Positions 1 to 12,953 of a stretch of DNA of 64,000 bases are shown piece after piece. Under the pieces are notes generated by a model. That model saw only the letters and a program-made list of their open reading frames with translations. It made no database searches and was not told the DNA's origin. A program made the position numbers and the translations under genes. The DNA lies in contig NC_056041.1 of the NCBI RefSeq assembly GCF_004379255.2, forward strand, positions 2,356,001-2,420,000, read 5' to 3'. The stretch's first letter is position 1; each line of letters starts with the position of its first letter. The DNA is from Salvia splendens. Lineage: Eukaryota > Streptophyta > Magnoliopsida > Lamiales > Lamiaceae.

Positions 1-671
1 AATAATTTTTGACGTGTGGGTCTCAACCTTTTTAATTTTATATTCAACTCTTATTATTTTATTTACTTATATATAATAATTAAATAAAAAAAGACATTAA
101 TTAAAGCTTAAAATTTGCTCAAATAAAATCCTTGAATTACACCTTAAAATTGTAAAATATATAGTAATGCATAATGAAAATTTAAAATAAGAAATTCAAT
201 AAAAATTAAAGTTTATCGAACTAAATAATAATTGGATATTTTAAATCAATATTATTGTATTGATAAAAATGTAAATACTATAAAATTTACAAAAGAAAAT
301 GAAAACTTACATAAAAAAAGTTATAGTCGCAACCCTTATTATTTCGCTTAGATAAGTGGCGTTCGTCTCTTAAATGCCTTGCAACATGCACTTACAAAGT
401 ATTGAAATCAAAATTTTATCAAATTTTTCGAGTAAAACAATGTAATTCTAAGAGTGCACTTATCATTCGCCTAAAATTATTGAAAAGCAAGTTATACTGA
501 TTTGCATATAAACTCAAAAACAGAGAGTTTAACATAAATTAAGGCCAAATTGTGTTAAAACTACAAAACTAATAGTGTTAATAATAAATTAAAGAGAAAA
601 AAAGTTGAGTCTGAACATGAAGTGGTGTCACAACTCATACAAAGATGTCAAAATGTGATGGTTCTTGTGAC
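1..671. other. AT-rich 3' flank of the HD-ZIP III gene
   Basis: No gene is seen. The stretch is strongly AT-rich and lies downstream of the HD-ZIP III stop codon, so the part nearest 671 probably holds its 3' UTR and polyadenylation region. No convincing repeat or RNA gene was recognised. Confidence 0.5.
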
Positions 672-3600
672 TCAAACAAACGACCAGTTTACAAACATGA
701 AGCAGAGGCAGTGTGCATCTTCTTCTTCATTCAAAACCTTCCACGCAACGGCTCGTTCGTACGAGATCGGCCGCCCCATGCTCGACATACAGATGCCCCC
801 TTGTAGGCACGCGAAGCCCTGCAGCCACACATGATCGAGTTAAGGACAAGGTAATTTTGAAGAGACGGGAAATGCAAGTACGAATACTCAGGCACGTGTA
901 CTCGTACTTACATCAAGAAAAGTACGTGAAATTTTAAAAAATTTAACATATTTTTCTTTTTTACCTGTTGCATGATCTGAGGGAGCTCCGCGAAGAGTGT
1001 CTTCTTCCCATCGTCGTTGAAGATTTTCTCGAGAGTCATGTCTTGTAGCGCGACTAGGGTGGTCTCGAGCATGTCGAGCCCTGCTTGATTCGCGAATGTG
1101 AAAACTGGCAATGCCTGCAAGCAAACGGGAATGTCAGACACGACAATGACACGAACACGACTGATGCTGAACGAGACGAGGATAAAGTAGGTAGTGTCTT
1201 ACCTTTAGAGAGCAACATAGTACAGCATCAGAATGATGCCAGAGTGTTTTGAGAATAGAATCATTTCCTTCTGCTGCAGGTTTGAGTAGCTCTACGCCCA
1301 AGAAAAACCTAAGAAAACAGAGTTTTTAAGTTCAAGAATTCTTCGAAAAACGTGATTATTACTCGTCGAGTTTAGGGGTTAGGATTTAGGATTTAAAACG
1401 TCTTTTGAGGTATATACCTATAACTTTGGTAGATCCAGCCTGCGAGTGTATGTGCCTCCGGTGTGGCAGGAGGGGGGCGCAGAGTGGCATGAGGGGCGAG
1501 ACGGGAGGGCGAAAGCGCCAACGCCACTCGTTGAACGGATGCAATGATGCTGCGGACATACTGCCTCGCCATAGCCGCAACACTCTCTTGAAGATGCATC
1601 TCGAACGCAAATTGGAATGCGATCGTCATGACGGATTTCGCTGTCCCGGAGCTCCTCATTGGGTCGCCGCTCGCTCTGCTCCCCGCGGCCCCGACTTCCA
1701 GAGTGGACGCAAGGTCCAGCGTACGGTTAGGGCTTGAGGCATCCTGCATGACCAACCGGCCCTAATGGGGTTAGCATGGAACGAGATTGAACAACAAAGG
1801 GATAAATTACGAGATGCTAAAGGAAACAAACATACAGATTTCGACTCGAGAGGGATGATGCGGAAACCAGACGGAAGGAGAGGAGCATCATCGGAGAAAG
1901 AGGCGTCTATTGGAGCAAAGATGAGCTCCGCACAAGTCCCGACAGCGCTCTCGTCAACGCCGTTGCAGACTTGCAAGAGGAAGATGTCACTAGGCATAAC
2001 CACATCATCTCTATATTGAGCCATGTTTTCAAGCCTAATCACCTCCATGAACTATTTCAAAACAAAAATCAACATTTAATTAAAAAACACATAATCTATA
2101 TAAAACAAGACATAAGCTAACAAGTGTAGAATGAAACAAACCTCTTCATTCTCAATGGTGTGAGCCAAGGGAAGGATAACCTGCCCTCCAAAGCATCCAA
2201 CACGAGAAACGGGGATGCTGCAAGCCCCGGTTTTCACAGCAGCAACCGAATAGGCATCAATGCCGCTGTCAGCCCATTCAGACCGGTGCTCCCTTAGAAA
2301 CCTCAACAGAATAGCCGGAGGTACGTTCTGCAAGAAGATGACGTTCAAAGTGATGCTCCCAAGTAAGGTTTTGGTAAAAAATTGAATCTCTGATGTACTT
2401 ACTTGTAACAGCATGGATGCCTTAGCACATAGCACCGCGTTGCTCATGGACGGAAATCCATTTGCATAAGTTAGAATCGTTCCCATCAGTTTCCCGGGGG
2501 AGGAGTTTACGTGCACGGTAACATCATCTATTCCATTACTCTCTATCATCGACCACCCTTCATCAGTGAAGCAATTGACAGCCTCGTTGAAGCCTCTGCT
2601 CAGCCTTTGGCCAAGAGCACGCAAAGCAGCAGGTCGTCTCCCCCAACCCGTTACATTAGGCTGAGATACTTCTTGAGATATCTGCCTCAACTGGCGCAAA
2701 GCCTGAGACGAATATGGATAACTTCTTGTTAAGAAAGTCTCGAGACGACAGATACTTGTCCTCGAAAAACATGAAACATAAGTTGACAACTAAAATCGAT
2801 CCTTACAGCCAAGGTTGTCCGCTGAGAAAGCAGAGTCGATGACTCGTACAGAGGGCGCAGCACTTCAGGAACACTCCAAGGCTGAAAGAGAACCATAGAA
2901 TACACAGAAACTGTTACTCAAATCAGCTCAAGAAACGAGCATCAGTACTAATCAACATAGCAGATGAAATACCTCTAAATCCATGTGATCAACTATGTGA
3001 ATGATGGATCCACCCCCTTCACACGGCCTTATCAGGTATCCGCTGGGAAGCAGCTCTGCTCGTACGAAATGCTGCACAGGCGGCATGCTGGGGCCGTTCT
3101 GAGTGTTGTTCAGAGATCTTTCACACACCTTAAATGCAGAACCCGAAATCTTAGTCTTCACCCGAAAGAAAATAAACAAAATGGAAGATATCGAATTTCT
3201 TTTTTTGGGTAGAGGTTTAGTACATACCACAAGGCTGCCATCCTCCATCACAGAAGTGTAGCGTAGCAGCCAGAAGTCTCGAGCAGGTGCGAGAGTAGTT
3301 GGTGCGTAGAGCTGAATCATTAGGCGCGTAAGTATTCAGCAAAGACGAGAAGAAAGTTTAGGAGATTTTAAAAATTGTTACCTGCATATACATCAGCTCA
3401 ATTGTTCCACCATTTCCAGTAGACATCACATTGAGCACATCCACAGCTCGACAATCACGGTACCATGAAGGTCGATCTTTGAGGATCTCGGCCACCTGAT
3501 CAAGCATTCGAGAATATTCAACATCAAACATAACTCAATTGAAGGAAAAAGAAACTGCAGTTAGTAATGCTTTGTTTATAAACTCACTCGAGTGGGTTCT

Positions 3601-4637
3601 AATCCCACGAGGCCACATGCACGTGATGCTACACCACTGCATCCATGAGAAATAGCGATGATTCCAATGGAATCCGGACCAGGCTACCAACGAGAAAGAA
3701 TAGAACCACGATAAATTAGCTATCAGAAGTGAGTTAAGATGTTGGATAATCCAAACTAGGACGAAACAATACCTTCATCCCGGGCATTTGGACCCACTCC
3801 ACAGCGGTTCCAGTAGCCTTCGATAGAAACTCTGTTAAAGTCTCCTCTGCAATGGACAGCAGTCTAGAAAACAAGCAAACACAGCCTTTAAATTGAAGCA
3901 ACGAACAAGCATTGTTTCTAAAGCGAGGAAAGGAAACAAGTGATGAATTCCTTACCCTGCAGGACTTGCATCCTTGGGTGGATCTTGAGGAGTTAAGTGG
4001 TGCTGACCACTTGTCACCACCGATTCACAACTGTTATCAGTTGAGGTGAGCGTTCCCTGTCAATCGACAAGACTATATCAACATAACTATAAAAATGAGG
4101 CACTATAGTATTACCAACTTGGGAATCTAATCAATGGATTCAAAAGGAAAGAGCTCTTTACATTTTGAGTTTGTTGGCGGAAGAAACTGTTCTCGTACAC
4201 CAAATGAGAGACTTGTTTCTGCAGCCGATCATTTTCCTCCATCAACAGCTTGTTCATAGCTGTCAATTTCCGGTTCACAGCTTGAAGGCGCGACGCCTCT
4301 TTTCGCTGTTTTTCCCTACATCTAATATCAAGAAACAAGAACAAATTAATTTAACTAAATCATCGAGAACTTTGATGATCTAATCAAGAATTGAATCACA
4401 CACACACACACATACATATATATACCTTCTGTTTTGGAACCAAACTTTGATCTGCTTAGGCTCGATGTTGGAGAGGATAGGGCACTCTCTGATCAGCTGT
4501 TGTCGGCGCAACGAGCTCGGCTTCGGGCACTCATGGTACAACCTCTCCAAAGCATCCACCTGCTCCGGGGTGTACCTCACATACTTCCCATTATCCATCC
4601 CCATCTTGTCCTTGCAAGCAGATGTTACCGCCATCAT
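672..4637 (-). CDS. HB8-like: Class III HD-ZIP transcription factor, ATHB-8-like
   Basis: Nuclear transcription factor family that patterns vascular tissue, meristems and leaf polarity. Sixteen coding exons (minus strand, 5' to 3'): 4637-4426, 4321-4162, 4056-3956, 3863-3773, 3683-3588, 3495-3382, 3311-3228, 3128-2973, 2881-2807, 2702-2403, 2327-2142, 2051-1836, 1743-1418, 1308-1203, 1114-965, 818-672. They sum to 2520 nt, 839 residues plus stop, the usual family length, and all junctions keep frame. In order: homeodomain (about 18-78, with IKVWFQNRRCREKQRKEASR), leucine zipper (about 79-115), START domain with the MPGMKPGPDS stretch, and a C-terminal MEKHLA domain ending NWSFV. The start ATG ATG at 4637 gives MMAVTS, as in relatives. 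ATHB-8-like features include QISQEVSQPNVTGWGRRP and SKSVMTIAFQ-type segments; ATHB-15/CORONA is the alternative. The intron after exon 10 is itself open in frame, so an unspliced reading would look like an insertion. Regulation by miR165/166 is expected. I see no disabling change. Confidence 0.95.
3674..3783 (-). promoter_or_regulatory. miR165/166 target site split by an intron
   Basis: The 21-nt site is formed only in the spliced mRNA: 11 nt from the end of exon 4 (3783-3773, CCGGGATGAAG) join 10 nt from the start of exon 5 (3683-3674, CCTGGTCCGG). It encodes the conserved PGMKPGP part of START. Class III HD-ZIP mRNAs are known to be cleaved here by miR165/166, restricting expression. The intron at 3684-3772 separates the halves, so genomic DNA lacks a contiguous site. 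Confidence 0.9.
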
Positions 4638-5238
4638 AACTTCAAGAAAAATCAAGATTCACTCAGCCAAACAAACAAAGCTTTGATTTCTCCCCACAAC
4701 AAGTATCATCACAAGAATCAGTTCATATCAAGAAACCACTTTTTTCCTTAAAATGGAAGACTAATTGTGAAATCCTAAATCCAAAAATTAGGAATCTGGT
4801 TGGTATCAATCTACATGTGTGAACTCTAAATAGAGTAAAGTTGGCAACTTTCTCTCTCAAGATCCATGGCATCCCATTCCCACACAAGATGAGATACTAG
4901 GGAACACGTCTCTTACACTGTGGATGCGTGTGTGTATGTTCATCTATCTATCTATCAATTTATAAATAAATAACTCACACGTTTAACCACACCATACATG
5001 AAAAAAAGACACACATAAAATTGGTTTTTTGTTTTTGTTTAATTTTTACAGTAATCGCATGTGTCTTTGCAAACAAGCGTAAACATCCGATTCTACTGAA
5101 AAACTTGTGTCCGAAGCGTCTCGAAACTTCCACCACCCATCAATTTACACACACACAGTTGCAAACAAAAGGGCAGAAAAAGAGGAAGGCTATCTACCTG
5201 TGGGGTTGTTCGAAGGCGAAAGGTAGCGTCTTGTTTCT

Positions 5239-5280
5239 TCAGAAGGTTGCAGCGTGAAGCACTAAACGCAGATCTTCCAT
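5239..5280 (-). other. Upstream ORF of 13 codons in the HD-ZIP III leader
   Basis: In the presumed 5' leader there is an ATG at 5280 followed by 12 more codons and TGA at 5241-5239 (MEDLRLVLHAATF). A splice-donor-like CAG/GTAGAT lies just downstream at 5198/5197, fitting a 5'-UTR intron ending before the main ATG at 4637. A shorter ATG-AGT-TCT-TGA is nearby. A translational role is inference; the transcript start was not located with confidence. Confidence 0.4.
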
Positions 5281-5499
5281 GCTATTTTTGGATTTCAAGA
5301 AATGGCCCTTTTTGGGAAAGATTGCAGCCTCTCTCTTTGTATTAGCTAATTGAGCTGATCAGCTTCGGAGATTGATCAAGAACTCATGGAGATGGATGCA
5401 TATGATGTGTTTGTGTTTGTGTGTGAATGAAATGAGGAAGGTTTTGATGTGTGTGTGAGTGTATGTATAGATAAATAGAAAAGAGGGGACAGAATTTGG

Positions 5500-8336
5500 A
5501 AGTGGAGACCATTTTTAAGGAGTGAAATCAGTTTGAATGTTCATTTGCTTTCTGCTGCTGTTGTGTTTTTTTTTCTTTCCTTTTCTTTCTTTATTCTATT
5601 ATTCCCCAAGTTTTTTTATGGATGCATGTATTAAAAATAAATACAGTAAATTTTTATTAATAAGAATGAATAAAAATGTACATTAAATTTTCGTCCATCC
5701 TTACTTTATTAGTTAATATGTTATTTATGAAATTTACTCATGTTTATTCATATATCAAGTCTAGTGAAAATGAGTAATATGAATAAGTTTGAATATATAC
5801 ATTAATTTTATTAATGAGATATGAAAAAATAGATAGTATAAAATTTTCACTCTTAATGAAGTTCAAATCTTACTTTATTCGATTATCTGTTATTCATGAA
5901 ATTTATGTGTTTATTCATGTGTAATTCATGTCACATTCTCAATGGATTTCTACCATAAATTACTAAACTATCTTCAGACTTTGAATCAGCAATGATATAA
6001 TAGGCAGATCAAAAAATATAAAAATTCTATTTATAGAGCAGTAGTAATAGATTTAATTGTTTAACCATGATTTCTATTTACTTTATAATTAGATACCATT
6101 ATCCTTGAATAACTCACTACAGAGGTGGGAAAAACTTCAATAAATACATGGAATTTATGTTAATTTCACTATTATTAAAATTACATGGTATCATCAAAAT
6201 CTAAAATAATTATATTGCATTAGGTGGTTGAAATGCCCCACTCCCAAAAATCATGTCTACCCAAATATATCAAATCTTTACTACTCATATCAACATCACC
6301 AAAAAAGTGCTAAAGCCAAATCCCACTTTTTTATATGGCTAGTTTTATTATTTTATTTTATTTGCTTTTTACAACCAAACCACCCCTTCTAGTTTTTGAG
6401 TGTCCATGCCAGAATTATGAGAACAAGTGTACATGTGATAATCTTTTTTTTAATTTATTTTTGAAGTTTGGAATCTTTTAATCAAAAGACCATGTGTATA
6501 TATGTCTAATAATTATTCAAAGTTTATTTCTTAAAATTTACGCCTGTTTTCTTTTAAGGAATATATGATTTAAATGCAAAAAGTATTGGCCAATAAAAAC
6601 TCAAAGTTCAGTCTTCAAAAAGAAGTTAGATTCTTGTATTTGTTCCGATAATTTCAACTAAGCATCTCTTTAAGCCTTTATAACTCTTTTGCATATATTT
6701 GTAACAATTTTTCCACATTTTGTTTACTCTACTATTCTCTATCCTCGTTAACTTTTTTGCATACAATAATACTTTTATATAACGTTTTGTTACAAGTAAC
6801 AATTTAAGAATAGTTTCATTTGATCAATCTTTTTTATTAAAAAAAAATGAACACTATTATAATAATATACTTATGTGATATATGCCGGGGTATATACCTC
6901 CAATGATTATAGTACAATACTTTCACTATACGAATTAGATACCATAGTAGTATTATGAATAACTTTACAACTCTATATACAACATGTATTTATGAAATCA
7001 AATAATCACTATTTCTTATTCCTTTTGTCCCAAAGTAAATGATGAGATGCAAGCATACCACAAGAATGATCAAACTGTTGAACTATCACAGAAATAATCA
7101 AAACTTATCGCAAAAATCTGAAATCACTATTTATAAGTTGTGTAGAAAATATAAAATGACAATTTCGCCCCTAAAAACAATAAATTCGATCGTATACAAT
7201 GGTGAATTCACATCGTTAGATGAAAATGCATCATGATGCTGATTTTTAATTGGGCCGTCTCAAGCTATGCGACATGTTCTGTAGTTTAGCACAAATTAAT
7301 TCTTATTCTCTCTTTTTTTATACTTTATCGTCCCTCATTTTAACATTTCTTAAATCTCGTACTACAATGAAACGCATCAATTAAATCGGGATTACTATAC
7401 TACAAAATTCTTGAGGTAATGGGGATGGGGTAAAATGGAAGGGATGACAGAATAATGAGAGAGGTTGTGCATGCGTTTCATAGAAAAAATTTGATAAGCT
7501 TTACCGGCAGAATGATGCTCTTTTTTCATTCCTCATCATTCTCGACACATCTCATTATTATTAGTCATCAAAAGTATCAACAATTTTTCCTACATTCCAT
7601 TTGTCTCGAAATGTAATTAATACTCCATCTTCACTTACCATTTCTGATTCTCCATCCCATTTAATGTCTTGTCAGATATCTACCTACATGCTACCCTATT
7701 TATCTTATTAGTGGAGTAACATTTATTAATTTCGTACTTATATAAATATTGTGTATAAATTTTGATTGTACTATGTTGCAGATTTTCCTGTCCCTAAATT
7801 TCCATCATTAACTAAGAAAATGAGTTTGCTGTTTTAATTATCAATAAAATCATAAAAATAGCATAATTTTGATCTGTCCTGGTGAATGAAGTTTTTTTTT
7901 AAAAAAAAATAATTGTCGTATCTGATGAAATTTATTTTACTTAGTTTTTTAGTTTCATACGTTCAACAAAGTCGTTTAATCATTCACGTCATCATATGAA
8001 TATGAATGTGTCGTTTATCCATATCAGTATATCACCAAAAATTTAGACTTGCGCGCTCAACATTGCATTTGCCTAGAAAAAAAAACGTTGTGAGACAATT
8101 GCATATTTTTAAAATCTTATGATTTGTCATTCAAATTTTAAAGAGTCGGGATAAATCATAATTTAATCAAATTTTGTGAGTTTAAAAGTAATGAACCATT
8201 GAAAGATGCACATGAATTATATACTACTATGTATATAGGGGATAACGATTTCAAATTATGAAAAATGCACTGCACCGCATAAGTTTATAAATATCAAATT
8301 TCAGCCAAAAATTATGATTTTAGGCACCAATATATT
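5500..8336. other. Gene-free AT-rich intergenic DNA
   Basis: Upstream flank of the HD-ZIP III gene. Only short, low-complexity open frames occur and none resembles a known protein. The first few hundred bases probably hold the HD-ZIP III promoter, with pyrimidine runs and a TATA-like AT stretch near 5465-5480. Confidence 0.5.
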
Positions 8337-8774
8337 AGGTCATGTTAGGTTGAGATTTTTTTAGCTTAATCGAGAATTGAGATGCAGTTTCAGCCACTCA
8401 TCCATAACATTTTTGAAATGTCAACTGCAAGTAGATTATGTCAACTAGGGGGTATTATCGTCAATAGTCTGCACATCAAATGTCAACAACTTATAGTTGA
8501 CAGTATATGTGTATAGTTGACATGAATTGTATATGTAGTTGACATTATATGTGTGTAGTTGATATGAATTGTAGATGTAATTGATAAAAAAATTTTAAAA
8601 ATTATTTATTGAATAAAATGTACCATGAAATTGCCATTATGCCCTTTCATAATTAATTAATCTAAAAATATTTTTCATGTGGCAAATTATGGACCACTCA
8701 TTTAATAAAAATGAGTAACTGGTAATGTATCTCAATTCTCAAGTAGGCTAAAAAATCTCAATTGATCAGAACCC
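8337..8774. mobile_element. Mutator-like MITE with 9-bp target duplication
   Basis: About 438 bp flanked by direct repeats caatatatt at 8328-8336 and 8775-8783. The ends are inverted relatives: left AGGTTGAGATTTTTTTAGC, right (reversed) AATTGAGATTTTTTAGCC, followed on both sides by GAGAATTGAGAT-like sequence. A 9-bp duplication with long imperfect terminal repeats is typical of Mutator-like non-autonomous elements. It contains a small tandem repeat at 8494-8580 and no protein-coding frame. Confidence 0.6.
8494..8580. repeat. Two copies of a 42-bp tandem repeat
   Basis: Alternating units of the type tagttgacatTATATGTG and tagttgacATGAATTG recur with a period of 42 bp, inside the Mutator-like MITE. 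Copies are slightly diverged. Confidence 0.6.
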
Positions 8775-10224
8775 CAATATATTTATATATGGGATCTAAT
8801 ATTAATAGTATATGAATTCTGGAGTGTTTATACTTTATACCAAGTCAACAATGGTTGTTACTGTTGTAGAAAATGTAGGCTCTCAAATATTTCCATATTA
8901 TGCACTGGTCTTCCTCAAATTCTGCCACTAAAACTTTGAAAAATCCCAACATATTTTGGTCGAAAATGGCAGACCAATTGAAGTGGCTACACCAATACAC
9001 TAACTACTTATATAAATGTGTATACAACATTTATCTTGAGTTTACCATTTCCAAGCACTCTAATTAATGTAGACCAAAGAAAAATGAGTTGCAAGGATAA
9101 CATACGTAATCTAAACGCTTACTCGTATTTTATATGCGGAATAAATAAAAAATTGATAATCCAAAACTTTGTCAAAAAATTTTAGTGAATTGGGTTAAAA
9201 ACGTGTATGCACCAACATGATAAATTAGGTGACTTATTTTCTTTATCTATGGAATAAGCTTTTCCGTTGATAGAGGGTTAGTCATTAGTGGCCTTCGATT
9301 AGACTATGTCAATCAATAAAGTTTCTACACATGCACTATTGAGTTTGAAAATAAATTTATTTTTTCTAGTAACCCTTTTCAAAGACTCAATTGCTATCCC
9401 TCAATTTTTATCATTTTTTGTTAGAGGATTAATAGGACTGTATTATATTCTTATTATCAATTGTATCATGAGGTGACTTGAACCTATACTTATTGATTAA
9501 AATGAAATTGTCCTCCTAATTGAATTTGTGAATCATCGGCTGCAAATAATAGTTAGAAAGAACTCAATATTATGCTATCATAATTAGGCTATCAGAATAG
9601 TTTAGCTACATCCATATAACTCCACCTAAGTGACCTAACCATCACTCTCGTCGTCTCATTCACAATAAATCCAACTGCAAAATTATATCATTCATCTATA
9701 ATTCTGATCTTGTATAGTTAATGATTGTTTTATGTCTTGTCATAAAACATTCTGTCTAAATTCATAAGAATATGCCGAATGTTATATATATGAACTGGAT
9801 TATTACATTAACTCAAATTGATTATTTATTTTATTTATTTATTACCACTCTTGAATTACAAATATGTCATTATAGCTATGCACATTACAGTCAAGTATTT
9901 TCCCAACTGATAAACGTATATTACCTCTGTTCACAACCAATAATTTTGATAGTAGATGATATAAGTTTTAAAATTAAATTTGGAGAGAAAAAAAAGAATT
10001 ATTTAAATATTTATAATACTCCTACAAAAATTCTTATCAATAATCTTATTCATCCGAAACAATTGAAATGAAATTTTAAAACGATCAGCTCTATATTTAG
10101 TTATTTACTCACAAACAGCATCCAAAATTCAAACACCCACATAAATTCACAATCATACGAAGTTACGAACATTACACAAGAATTGTAATAAATTAAAAAG
10201 ATAGAATTAGGAAAAAAAAAAGAA

Positions 10225-10450
10225 AATGGAGAAGCAGGCACGTGTACCAGAGAAATGTCTGGCGTGTAGTTAACGGGATCAGACCGTATCTGGAGTGGGG
10301 GCCCACAATTCTGGGAGTGTGGCCCGCACGCGTGAAGATTGGGTGGTCGTGCCCCGCCTTCCTCTTTCCTTAACCCTTATTTATTTCTCACGCCAACTCC
10401 CCCACCTCCACGCTCCTTCATCGCGCGTGTCCCCCAAACGGAGAGTCTTT
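10225..10450. promoter_or_regulatory. GC-richer island, possible regulatory DNA
   Basis: A block of about 220 bp that is clearly richer in G and C than its surroundings. It contains an ACGT-core box (GGCACGTGT, near 10238), GGGCCC and GTGGCCC motifs and a CT-rich tail. No open frame of interest. It may be a promoter or conserved non-coding element in the divergent HD-ZIP III/GATA intergenic region, or a decayed transposon end. Confidence 0.3.
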
Positions 10451-11326
10451 TCCATTTTAAAATGAAAAAAGATAAATGTACTTACTATACTAATTAGAAA
10501 TGGCATACATCATCTACCTAGCTGTCTATTGAGTATATCATATCACTATTTGTCGAAAATTTTGTAATTTGATTTATGGATTAGATTTCTTAACTTGGCA
10601 CGTTTTTTGAGAGGGGTCGGGAATAATTTTCGGTATATTTTATTGCTTTTTTGCCGCATTTAATATATTTTTATAACAATTTAATTATATAAAAAAAAGA
10701 TCTATGGGTGTGTGGGCTATCTCTATCCTTGTGTTTTTTTATGAAAAAGAAAGTATATTAAAAATAGAACATCTACCTGAATTTGTGCATGCTTGTCTAT
10801 TCTTATTCTTTAGTAGTGATAAGAAATACGGAGTACTAGGAAAGATTAATTTCTCAAAGCATATGCCTTTTTTGGTTCAAGAATGAAAATTCTGATGCAA
10901 GAACTTCGTAGGAAGCAACATATTTTTTATTTAAATCCCAAGAATTCATAAAATATTTCGATAAGTTGCAAAAAAATCACCAAATAAACAGAAATAGAAA
11001 TAGAAATAGAAATAATATTCCCATATGACATCCACCATGTGAAGTCCTTGACAAAAGAAAATATTTCATTTATTAGTACTATGTTTGAATTAAGAGAGAT
11101 GATTAGCCAATAATACAATTGTGAAAGAGGACAAAAAATTCGTGTTTCAACATGAAATGACTAGTAGTAGTGGTTGTTGTAGGAATAGTAGATTTATTTG
11201 AATGAAAGTGTTGAAAATGAGGTATAATAAGACGACAAAAGAGAGATTCGGATACGGTACGGCGCTGATAGATACGTAGGAAATACGGTACACGCGTATG
11301 GAAGAGAGTGGAAGCATGGAAAAGAG

Positions 11327-11350
11327 TGTCGGCTTCGGCGTGAGCCGACA
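11327..11350. promoter_or_regulatory. Inverted pair of CRT/DRE-type cores
   Basis: TGTCGGCT at 11327-11334 and AGCCGACA at 11343-11350 form a perfect 8-bp inverted repeat with an 8-bp spacer. Each arm carries a GCCGAC core, which fits the RCCGAC site bound by DREB/CBF AP2 proteins. It lies in a GC-richer island (about 11250-11440) more than 5 kb from any coding start, so function is speculative. Confidence 0.3.
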
Positions 11351-12485
11351 GCTTGTGGCTGGGCCCCACAAAAGCGGCGCCAAGAAAGTGAGCTTCGCAT
11401 TTTCATTGGTTGGAGCACAAGAATATTCGGCGGCGCCTACCTTTTTCTCTAATCAACCTCATTTTTTAATGTTAAACTCTGTTTTGCAAATAAATAATAT
11501 GTTCACCTCACATTTTATTTTAATCTAGATATATAAGTTTGTAATTAATTCACATTAATACTGCAATACTATCATTTACTTCCTGTTCACGATTTAAAGA
11601 TCTGCAACATTAAGAGATCCATTTATTTTTCTTAATTTGACAGTTAAAATGACGAAAAAAGAAATCGTATTATATTAATAATTTAATATTTTATTCCGTA
11701 AACTTATCATGTATGTAAATAAAATAATGTGAACTCCCAATATGAATAAAGATAAATGTACAACAATTTTTAGGGAGTATTATATTCCCTCTACAGTTAA
11801 AGTTGTAATGTACCTTCAACCCCGTATTATCACATGACAAATATATTGTAAAACAATTTTTATGCAAAAAATAAAATAAAATTCTCGTTGTATATTTAAA
11901 TTGAAAATTAAATTATTAAGGCTTGATGTCAAAACAAGGGTTTTTTCCAATTCTCGACTTTTTTCCTCGGCTCATAGGTCTGGTCTTGGTCAATTAAATC
12001 GAATGATCCAATTATTCGGAGAATTAAATCATCGAGGATATATCTTATTCTCTTGGGATTCTTCCTTAAACATCTCGAAAGATTAATACTTTAAAAAAAA
12101 CCAAAATTTTAAATTTGAACATTATTTCATTAACTTAAAGAAAAATGCTCAAAATAATTTATAGGATTTTGATTTATTAAATTGGAAGATTTAATCAGAC
12201 AGAAATTAATTTGCAACGATTTAATTTAATCATTGGCCCAACTTATTTGATTTCGAAATCGGACTTCTTAGATTCTATTCCTCCTTCAGCCCAAACGATT
12301 AAATAGAGCATTGGGCTCTAGATTTAATTTCACAAGAAAGACATCAATTCACAGCCCAATTTGGAGACCTGAAATAAGACCTAGCCCATGATATTAATTA
12401 CTTCTCAGCCCATTCTTTCTCCACCCTCCATCAATTCACAGCCTAATTCGCAGGCCCAATATTAATTATCGCATCAATTGTAGTA

Positions 12486-12680
12486 CTCCCTCCGTCCGGG
12501 TATATGTGAGACATTTCTTTTGGGTACATGTTTTTAGGAAATAAAGTTGAGAGAAAAAGTAAGAGATATGATAAAGTAAAAGGATAATAGAGTGTTATTT
12601 TTTGCCATAAAAGGACATGTCTCACTTATAGTAGGACGACCTAAAAAGAAATACGCTTCAGTTATAATGAGACGGAGGAG
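12486..12680. mobile_element. Stowaway-type MITE
   Basis: A 195-bp element with terminal inverted repeats CTCCCTCCGTCC (left) and CTCCTCCGTCTC (right, reversed), flanked by TA at 12484-12485 and 12681-12682. This is the Tc1/mariner-derived Stowaway pattern. It has no coding capacity. Confidence 0.85.
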
Positions 12681-12953
12681 TAGTCCTTAACTCCTGAAGC
12701 CATTCAAAATTTATGTGTATTATATTTTCAGCATATGCCTTTTTTGACAATAATACATGAACTAAATCATCCCTTCTTGTTAGACTGACCGGTGGGTTGG
12801 ACTTAGGAATAACGAAAACTATTATATCTTCACTGATAACATTTAAATCAACACTTAATTAATTATTTATATAATATATAATGAAAAAAATCTTATATAA
12901 TATAAATAATTAAAAAATCTTTAATTTTATATTTAACATACTATATAGATAAG

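Larger units (their letters stand above)
8784..12485. other. Gene-free intergenic DNA with two GC-richer islands
   Basis: Mostly AT-rich without recognisable genes. Two islands stand out, at about 10225-10450 and 11250-11440, listed separately. Short open frames near 9772, 10704 and 11901 have AT-driven composition and no family resemblance. Confidence 0.5.

Noticed and set aside
888..2019. Other open frames across the HD-ZIP III exons
   Set aside because: They overlap well-conserved exons in the wrong frame or strand and carry no family features.
11327..11350. Possible miRNA precursor hairpin
   Set aside because: The stem is only 8 bp with no extended pairing on either side; it fits a binding-site palindrome better.
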